Shown: piece after piece, positions 56,773 to 62,310 of the stretch | Position numbering within the stretch: the stretch's first letter is position 1 | How the letters are laid out: each line of letters starts with the position of its first letter | Assembly: GCA_964486935.1 (NCBI GenBank) | Contig: CAZAPG010000043.1 | Span: 1-62,310, forward strand | From: CAZAPG01 sp964486935 | GTDB taxonomy: Bacteria > Chloroflexota > Anaerolineae > 4572-78 > J111 | DNA length: 62,310 nucleotides | Direction of reading: 5' to 3' | Program-made: the position numbers and the translations under genes | The notes under the pieces: model-generated | What the model was told of the DNA's origin: nothing | The model's input: only the letters and a program-made list of their open reading frames with translations | The model's database searches: none

Positions 56773-57540
56773 CTACCTTACCGCCGCCCCGCCGTCGATG
56801 GGGATAATCAGGCCGGTCAGCCAGGAGGACTCGTCGGAGGCCAGAAATAGGGCGGCGTAGGCCACATCCTCCGGGCGACCGCCAAAGTGCAACAGGTCGG
56901 CCGGGTCTCCGCCGCGCAGCAGCGGCTCTCTGACCGGCTCAACCGGCCATTTCACCGGCGAGCGGCGAATTGAACCGGGGCTGAGGCAGTTCACCCGGAT
57001 ATTATGCTGAAACCACTCGCGGGCCAGCTTGTGGGTCAAACTTTCCACCCCGCCTTTGGCGGCGGCGTAGGCGGCATTAACCCACTGGCGGGTTTCAAAG
57101 GCCGCGGCCACATTAATCATCGAGCCGCCCCCCTGTTGCACCATCCGGGGCAGGGCGTATCTGGCGCAACAATAAACGCTGCGTAAATTTATGGCCACCA
57201 GGCTGTCCCAATCCTCGGCCCTGGTTTCCGTGAGCGTGGCTTCGTTCAAGCCCGACATCCCGGCGTTGTTCATCAAAATATCCAGCCGGCCATAAGCAGC
57301 TACCGTTTGCTCAACCACCGCCCGCGCTTCGGACTCGTTAGTCACATCCGCCTGAATGGCCAGGGCCACCCCGCCCTGCCGGTTAATCTGCGCGGCGGTC
57401 TGCTCGATGAGCGCCTGCCGCCGGGCGCAGACCACTACGCTGGCCCCTTCGGCGGCAAACAGGTAAGCGGTCGCCCGCCCCATCCCGTTGCCGGCGCCGG
57501 CAATCAGCGCTACTTTCCCCTGTAATCGTCCGTTGGTCAT
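56773..57540 (-). CDS. SDR family oxidoreductase
   Basis: A 255-residue short-chain dehydrogenase with IAGAGNGMGRATAYLF for the cofactor, LMNNAGMSG, and INVAAAFETRQWVNAAYAAAKGG for catalysis; the usual Ser is an Ala or shifted here (NVAAAFE), so activity may be altered. The frame runs up to 57657, but AAGGGG before the ATG at 57540 gives a standard N-terminus. It pairs with the SDR at 57569. Confidence 0.85.
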   Translation of the reverse strand: MTNGRLQGKVALIAGAGNGMGRATAYLFAAEGASVVVCARRQALIEQTAAQINRQGGVALAIQADVTNESEARAVVEQTVAAYGRLDILMNNAGMSGLNEATLTETRAEDWDSLVAINLRSVYCCARYALPRMVQQGGGSMINVAAAFETRQWVNAAYAAAKGGVESLTHKLAREWFQHNIRVNCLSPGSIRRSPVKWPVEPVREPLLRGGDPADLLHFGGRPEDVAYAALFLASDESSWLTGLIIPIDGGAAVR

Positions 57541-57568
57541 GATCAACCCCTTTCGCCGGCACGCTGCT

Positions 57569-58333
57569 TTAAGCCGACACGCCGCCATCCAGAATAATTG
57601 TCTGGCCGGTAATAAATGAAGAATCCGAACTGGCCAGAAAGAGGCTGGCCCGGGCAATTTCGTCGGGGCTACCCGACCGTTGCATCGGGATTTGGCTGAT
57701 CATCTCATTGAGCCACTGCTCGCGGTCGGGCTGGAGCGACCCCAACCAGTCGTTCATCGGCGTGTCGATGAAGCCGGGGCAAACACAGTTCACCCGAATA
57801 CCCAGGGGCGCGCCCTCCAGGGCCAGAACCCTGGTGAGCATCACCGTGGCGGCCTTGCTGGCGCAGTAAGCGGACATGCCGGCCACCCCTCTGAAGGCAA
57901 TCACCGAGGCTGTGTTGATAATAACGCCGCCGCGCTGCTGCTCCATTGTTGGCCAAACGGCCCGCGTGGTCCAGTAAACCCCTTTGGTGTTGACCCCAAA
58001 AACCTGGTCCCAATCGGACTCTTCCGTTTCAACAATAGGCGCCGGCGGGGGTAAAACCCCGGCATTATTTACCAGAATATCAATGCGGCCATACCGGCTT
58101 AAGACCGTCCGCACCAGGTGGTCAACCTGCTCTCGTTTGGAGACATCGGTTGTAACCGCCAGACACTCGCCGCCTTCTTTGGTGATTTCGCCGGCCACCC
58201 GGCCCAGCTTCTCGGAGCGGCGGGCGGCGATGACAACCACGGCCCCTTCGGCGGCAAACAACCTGGCCGTAGCCCGGCCAATCCCTGAATTGCCGCCGGT
58301 GATGATGGCTATTTTCTCGTTAAGTTTTCCCAT
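57569..58333 (-). CDS. SDR family oxidoreductase
   Basis: A 254-residue short-chain dehydrogenase. Cofactor loop ITGGNSGIGRATARLF, then VNNAGVLPPP, and the catalytic part INTASVIAFRGVAGMSAYCASKA, with a normal Ser-Tyr-Lys triad. It lies between the permease gene and the other SDR, in the same direction, with gaps under 30 bases. The pair might oxidise and re-reduce the same substrate. Confidence 0.92.
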   Translation of the reverse strand: MGKLNEKIAIITGGNSGIGRATARLFAAEGAVVVIAARRSEKLGRVAGEITKEGGECLAVTTDVSKREQVDHLVRTVLSRYGRIDILVNNAGVLPPPAPIVETEESDWDQVFGVNTKGVYWTTRAVWPTMEQQRGGVIINTASVIAFRGVAGMSAYCASKAATVMLTRVLALEGAPLGIRVNCVCPGFIDTPMNDWLGSLQPDREQWLNEMISQIPMQRSGSPDEIARASLFLASSDSSFITGQTIILDGGVSA

Positions 58334-58356
58334 GACCCATCCTAAAGCTCCACGCT

Positions 58357-59232
58357 TTATCTACGAAATTGACGTTCGGTTACGGCATCCCCCAGAGTCA
58401 TAAAGGCCAGCACCGTAAAAAAAATAACCAGCCCCGGCAGCACGCCGTACCACCAGGCCCTAAAAATAAAGAGGCGCGAGTCGGCCACCATCACCCCCCA
58501 TTCGGGCGTTGGGTTTTGCGCGCCCAGCCCCAGAAAACTCAAACCGGTTAGAGCCAGCAGCACGTAGCCCAAATCAAGGGTAACTCTGGCGTTGAGTTCG
58601 TTGGTGGTTTGGGGCAAAATGTGGCGGAAGATGATGCGCGGCGTAGAGACCCCAATGGCCCTGGCCGCCTCAACAAATAAATCCTGTTTGATGCTGAGCA
58701 CCAGCCCGCGAATCATCCGGGCGTAACCCGGCCACCAGACCAGCACCAACGCCAGCACCGCGCTGGTCATGCCTCGCCCCAGGGCGCTGGCCACAGCCAA
58801 AGCCAGAATAAAATAGGGGAACGCCAGAAAAATATCGACAATCCGCATCATTAGCTGGTCAAATCGCCCGCCAAAAAAGCCGGCCAGCCCGCCCCACAAA
58901 GTGCCAATGGCCGCGGCCAGCGACACAATCATCAGGGTCATGCCCATCGAGTAGCGCGCGCCGTACACCATCCGGCTGTAAATATCGCGCCCGGCCCCAT
59001 CGGTGCCAAACCAGTGGGCCGCCGAGGGTGGTTGCAGCCGGTCTTGTACCGTCACCGATAGCGGGTCGTGCGTGGCCAGCGCCGACGGAAAAAGAATTGC
59101 CACCATAATGATGGCCACAATCACGCCGGATAATAGGGTTGACCCGTTGACCCGCTGGCTATTTTGCCTGACGAACTCGCCGATGCGGGTCAACTGAATG
59201 GGCATCGTTTTAACCTGGGCCGCCTCGTTCAT
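58357..59232 (-). CDS. Dipeptide ABC transporter permease DppC (second set)
   Basis: A 291-residue permease with the DppC-type stretch RLQPPSAAHWFGTDGAGRDIYSRM and the EAA loop EAARAIGVSTPRIIFRHILPQT. It follows the DppB-type permease by 15 bases. Its N-terminus, before the first helix, contains MPIQLTRIGEF. No ATPase is in this set, so the DppD and DppF at 48886-50886 may serve both importers. Confidence 0.92.
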   Translation of the reverse strand: MNEAAQVKTMPIQLTRIGEFVRQNSQRVNGSTLLSGVIVAIIMVAILFPSALATHDPLSVTVQDRLQPPSAAHWFGTDGAGRDIYSRMVYGARYSMGMTLMIVSLAAAIGTLWGGLAGFFGGRFDQLMMRIVDIFLAFPYFILALAVASALGRGMTSAVLALVLVWWPGYARMIRGLVLSIKQDLFVEAARAIGVSTPRIIFRHILPQTTNELNARVTLDLGYVLLALTGLSFLGLGAQNPTPEWGVMVADSRLFIFRAWWYGVLPGLVIFFTVLAFMTLGDAVTERQFRR

Positions 59233-59247
59233 GTATCTGTCCAGTAT

Positions 59248-60258
59248 TTAGCTAGTTTGTCTTAAACGGGGGTCAAGAATTGGGTAAATCAAATCGACCA
59301 GCAAATTAACAAAGACAAAAGTAAAGGTAATTACAATCGCCAGGGCTTGAATGGGAGCGTAATCAAAGGTTTTGAACGATTCAAAGGCGTACAGCCCGAT
59401 GCCCGGCCAGGAAAAAACCGCCTCGACCAGCACCGTGCCGCCCAGCAGCCAGCCAAATTGCAGCCCCAGCATGGTCAGCACCGGGTTGAGCGCGTTTTTG
59501 ATGACGTGCCGCCACAACGTCACCCATTCCGACAGCCCCTTGCTGCGCGCCGTGCGAACATAGCCCTGCTGCATCTCGTCTCTGACTGCGGCCTGGGTTA
59601 AACGAGCCGCCAGCGCCAGCAGGCTCAACACCAGGCTGGCTACCGGCAATATTAAATGAAGCGCCGCATCCCAAAAGAGCTTGAAATCTCCGGCCACCAG
59701 GCTGTCGATGGTGTACATGCCGGTGACATAGGGAGGCGGGATGGCCGTCAAATCCAGCCGCCCGGCAATGGGCAGCCAGCCCAGCCGCGTGCCAAAAATC
59801 AGTTGAAACACCAGCCCAATCCAAAAAACGGGAATAGCCGACCCCATCACCGACACCCCCTTGGCCATGGTGGCCGCCAACGTGTCGGGGTACAAGGTCC
59901 AGACTACTCCAATCGACAGGCCCAGCACCACGTAAATGGCAAAGCTGACCAGCACCAGCTCCAGCGTGGCCGGAAAGAAAAGTTTGATGTCGTTCCAAAC
60001 CGGCTGGCGGGTTTGAATGGAGCGGCCCAGGTCAAATTGCAGCAGCCCGGCCATATAGCGGCCATACTGCACATAAACCGGCTGGTCCAGCCCCAGATTC
60101 CGCCGCACTTCCTCCACCTGCTCCTGGCCGGCGGTCAACCCCGCCGCCAGCCGGGCCGGGTCGGCCGGAATGACGCGGGAAATGAAAAAGGTGAGGGTGA
60201 CAACCCCCAGCACTACAAAGATTATCCAGACCAGCCGGAGCAAAAAATAACGAAACAT
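59248..60258 (-). CDS. Dipeptide ABC transporter permease DppB (second set)
   Basis: A 336-residue permease. The first helix is YFLLRLVWIIFVVLGVVTLTFF, and the EAA loop reads DEMQQGYVRTARSKGLSEWVTLWRHV. The longest frame starts at 60315, but that N-terminus is the translated hairpin repeat at 60271-60329; the ATG at 60258 with AAGGT upstream is preferred. It is the second gene of this importer. Confidence 0.92.
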   Translation of the reverse strand: MFRYFLLRLVWIIFVVLGVVTLTFFISRVIPADPARLAAGLTAGQEQVEEVRRNLGLDQPVYVQYGRYMAGLLQFDLGRSIQTRQPVWNDIKLFFPATLELVLVSFAIYVVLGLSIGVVWTLYPDTLAATMAKGVSVMGSAIPVFWIGLVFQLIFGTRLGWLPIAGRLDLTAIPPPYVTGMYTIDSLVAGDFKLFWDAALHLILPVASLVLSLLALAARLTQAAVRDEMQQGYVRTARSKGLSEWVTLWRHVIKNALNPVLTMLGLQFGWLLGGTVLVEAVFSWPGIGLYAFESFKTFDYAPIQALAIVITFTFVFVNLLVDLIYPILDPRLRQTS

Positions 60259-60270
60259 GGATGACCTTAA

Positions 60271-60329
60271 AAGAGATTGGCAGATGAGGAGATTGGGAGA
60301 TGAGCAGCAGCCCAATCTCCCAATCTCTT
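60271..60329. promoter_or_regulatory. Hairpin after the second peptide-binding-protein gene
   Basis: AAGAGATTGG (60271-60280) pairs with CCAATCTCTT (60320-60329), and GAGATTGGG (60289-60297) pairs with CCCAATCTC (60311-60319), with an eight-base bulge on one side and a 13-base loop. It lies between the lipoprotein stop (60382) and the permease start (60258), as do the hairpins in the other three importers. Confidence 0.66.
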
Positions 60330-60381
60330 CAGCAAATAGTTACTTGAGGAGGTGCGGGGATGTTACCCTACCCTCGCTTCC

Positions 60382-62058
60382 CTATTCCGGCATCTTTTGC
60401 ACGTTAAAGAAGCGAACCAGATAGTTGAAATCGAGCGTTTCGTAAACGGCGCCCTCGATATTTTCCCGCACCGGTTGAGCCAGGGTGGGCGTAACTAAAA
60501 ACAGGGTAGGCACATCCTGGGCGATACGCTGCTGAACTTCGTACAGCTTTTCGGTGCGCTCGGCCTCATCCTGAATGGTGGGGATCTCATCAAGCAGCGC
60601 GTCCACTTCCGGCACTTCGTAGTAAGACCAGTTGTAGCCACCCTGGTCGGCGGTGTTGGATGAGTGGTAAGAGGTCCGCAAAATGTAGGTCGGGTCGTTG
60701 GTGAACATGGAAATGTTCAGGAATGTGACGTCCGGGGCGGTTGCCCGGTCAGCCATGGTGGGTGGCATTTGGGGCCAGGGCACCAGAATCTGCTCAACCT
60801 CAATGCCCAACTCGGACAGGTTGTCTTGCAGCAGGGTTCCGGCAAATTCAAAATAGGATAACCCCTTCAGCCCCAGGTAGCGCAGCTTGAAGCCGCCGTC
60901 GGGATAACCGGCTTCGGCCAGAAGCTGTTTGGCTTTTTCCATATCTTGCTTGACAGGCTGCAACGAGGGGTCGGCTCCGCCGGCGGTGCTGGGCAGCGGC
61001 CCGGAGGGCTGCTCGCCCAACCCCTGGAAGAAATCAATATAGGCGTCATAATCAAAGGCGTATTTGATGGCCTCGCGCACTTTGGGGTTGTTCAGCGGTT
61101 CGTTATTGGTGTTAAAAATCAACATCGACACCTGAAACTGGGGCTGCTCGATAATTTTTACGCCCGGCAAATCTTTGGCGGCAATCGAGTCATCCGGCCC
61201 AACGGCCCCCAGCATATCAATTTGCCCCTGGGCCAGCAGTTGCAGCGCCGTGGAGACGTCGGCGTCCACCCGCAAAATCACCCGGTCGGCGGTGTGGGGT
61301 TTCCACTCGCGCCAGTAATCCTGATTTTTGACCATCACAATCTGGCTACCCTTGGTCCACGAGTCGAACTTGTAGGGGCCGGTGCCCACGCCGTTGATGG
61401 CAAAGAAATCCCCGGCCCAGGGGTCGGCCTCGGTTTTGTTTTCCTCGATGGCGGCGGGGCTAACCAGCGGCAGCTTGGGCAGCACGCCTAAAAAGAAAAC
61501 ATTGGGCCGGGAGAGGGTGATTTTCAGGGTCGTCGGGTCAACTGCCTCAATAGTGGCAATATCTGTCATCAAACTGGCCGGCCCCTGATTAATGGCCTGA
61601 ATCCGCTCCAGCCCAATTTTGACGGCTTCGGCGTTAAAATCAGCGCCATCATGAAATTTGATGCCCTCGCGCAGTTTGAAGGTGTACTCCAGCCCGTCTT
61701 CCGACACTTCCCAACTTTCGGCCAGGGCCGGTTTCAGCTCGGTGCTGGCCGGGACATACTCCAGCAGGCCCTCATACACATTGCGAACAAACTCCATCCC
61801 GTCGGAGCTGTAGGCAATGGCCGGGTCAAGGGTGGCGGTTTCGGCCACGTTGCTGAACACGATCGTAATCGGCTCAGTTGACTCTTCGGCTGCGGGAGCC
61901 GCTTCCTCTTCCGCTTCGACGGGTTCGGCCTCGGCTGCCGGAGCCGCTTCTTCTTCCGCCGGCTGCTCCGAGGGAGCGGGCGCCGCCGCGCCGCAGCCAC
62001 TCAACCACAAACCGGCCAGGGCAACGGCCAAAATTAATAGGATAAAGCGTTTCATCAT
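60382..62058 (-). CDS. ABC transporter substrate-binding lipoprotein (peptide/family 5, second set)
   Basis: A 558-residue family 5 lipoprotein. The signal ends at WLSGCGAA with the lipid cysteine near residue 22 and an E/A/P-rich linker to about residue 62. The mature domain begins TIVFSNVAETATLDPAIAYSSD and contains LREGIKFHDGADFNAEAVK. GGGGAAG lies just upstream of the ATG at 62058. Sequence differs from the copy at 54668-56401, so the two importers probably carry different cargo. It is the first gene of its set. Confidence 0.93.
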   Translation of the reverse strand: MMKRFILLILAVALAGLWLSGCGAAAPAPSEQPAEEEAAPAAEAEPVEAEEEAAPAAEESTEPITIVFSNVAETATLDPAIAYSSDGMEFVRNVYEGLLEYVPASTELKPALAESWEVSEDGLEYTFKLREGIKFHDGADFNAEAVKIGLERIQAINQGPASLMTDIATIEAVDPTTLKITLSRPNVFFLGVLPKLPLVSPAAIEENKTEADPWAGDFFAINGVGTGPYKFDSWTKGSQIVMVKNQDYWREWKPHTADRVILRVDADVSTALQLLAQGQIDMLGAVGPDDSIAAKDLPGVKIIEQPQFQVSMLIFNTNNEPLNNPKVREAIKYAFDYDAYIDFFQGLGEQPSGPLPSTAGGADPSLQPVKQDMEKAKQLLAEAGYPDGGFKLRYLGLKGLSYFEFAGTLLQDNLSELGIEVEQILVPWPQMPPTMADRATAPDVTFLNISMFTNDPTYILRTSYHSSNTADQGGYNWSYYEVPEVDALLDEIPTIQDEAERTEKLYEVQQRIAQDVPTLFLVTPTLAQPVRENIEGAVYETLDFNYLVRFFNVQKMPE

Positions 62059-62138
62059 TTCTCTTCCCCTTTCTTTGGCATAATTGAATTTTTGGGTAAT
62101 GGCTCAACCATATTTCTACAATGACTGTTTTGAGCGGT

Positions 62139-62187
62139 AATCAGTAAACGGTAATGAGTAATTAGGCCAAATTACCAATTACCAATA
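62139..62187. repeat. GTAATCAGTAAA / AATTACC repeat copy
   Basis: GTAATCAGTAAACGGTAATG and a later ATTACCAATTACCAATA form a copy of the dispersed repeat seen at 26094 and 31755, with AATTACC heptamers at its end. It sits upstream of the second peptide importer. Confidence 0.55.
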
Positions 62188-62219
62188 TCAAGCATCCTCT
62201 CCGGCTACGGCCGAACAGG

Positions 62220-62310
62220 CTACGCTTTATGTTCACCGGCCTGCGCCAGTTGACGCCTGGTCTGGCGGGTGGCTTCCACGTCGATGTCAGCCGCCCCATT
62301 TTGAAAACGA
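62220..62310 (-). CDS. C-terminus of a gene entering from the right edge
   Basis: The minus strand is open from the window edge to a TAG at 62220-62222, giving 29 residues ending ADIDVEATRQTRRQLAQAGEHKA. The short piece resembles the C-terminal tail of nitrilase-type carbon-nitrogen hydrolases (A-D-I-D-x-E-x-x-R-x-x-R), but it is too short to be sure. Its upstream part lies outside the window. Confidence 0.4.
   Translation of the reverse strand, partial: RFQNGAADIDVEATRQTRRQLAQAGEHKA

Noticed and set aside
60259..60315. 19-residue N-terminal extension of the second DppB
   Set aside because: It is the translation of the hairpin repeat at 60271-60329; a better start with a ribosome site is at 60258.
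62059..62138. Sigma-70 promoter for the second Dpp importer
   Set aside because: Only weak hexamers at unconvincing spacing were found.

Overview
The window reads as a chromosomal segment of a Chloroflexota bacterium, most likely of the Anaerolineae or a related class. This rests on family knowledge, not on a marker gene. The clues are a solute-binding lipoprotein with the V-E-K / T-V-E-V tandem repeat after its lipid cysteine (9058-10353), a BTAD plus NB-ARC regulator (39129-40985), many amidohydrolases and SDRs, high-GC coding sequence with strong AGGAGG-type ribosome sites, and intergenic heptamer repeats. No rRNA, tRNA, CRISPR array or complete transposase was seen.

Layout. Positions 1-387 hold an AT-rich gene fragment that looks foreign. 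From 389 to 10353 (minus strand) lies a branched-chain-amino-acid-type ABC transporter followed by a class III aminotransferase, an M20 peptidase, a glutamine-synthetase-like ligase and an amidohydrolase; the last two are the two halves of fungal FluG as separate genes. From 10511 to 20377 (minus) is a run of hydrolases: two M20 peptidases, nitrilase, alpha/beta hydrolase, AAC(3)-like acetyltransferase, PIG-L deacetylase and amidase, with a URO-D protein and an oxidoreductase. Positions 20420-22289 encode a metallo-beta-lactamase-fold protein, an isochorismatase-type hydrolase and a universal stress protein, closed by an intrinsic terminator. Positions 22422-34568 hold sugar-acid or carbonyl catabolism genes: a GH-like protein, DapA-family aldolase, MDR dehydrogenase, phosphotriesterase-like lactonase, CBM9-like protein, SDRs, CutC, RidA, N-acyl-D-amino-acid deacylase and an oxidoreductase. 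Positions 34713-38044 are a sugar ABC importer with its own promoter and terminator but no ATPase.

A membrane-anchored intradiol dioxygenase (38391-39047) and the BTAD/NB-ARC regulator sit left of the only plus-strand island (41205-45137). That island encodes two lipoproteins built from a repeated FY..L...GW module, a zinc-ribbon protein and a membrane protein. From 45149 to the right edge (minus) are an M24 peptidase, two hydantoinase-B paralogues, a hydantoin racemase, a complete Dpp/Opp transporter, two SDRs, and a second Dpp set lacking ATPases.

Taken together the genes suggest import and stepwise breakdown of amides, N-acyl and D-amino acids, hydantoin or 5-oxoproline-type rings and modified sugars. 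Two patterns stand out. All four solute-binding-protein genes are followed by an unrelated stable hairpin before the next transporter gene, and a 173-bp MITE-like element with 8-bp target duplications sits at 26163-26335. Many genes are better started downstream of their longest reading frame; chosen starts are justified in the entries.
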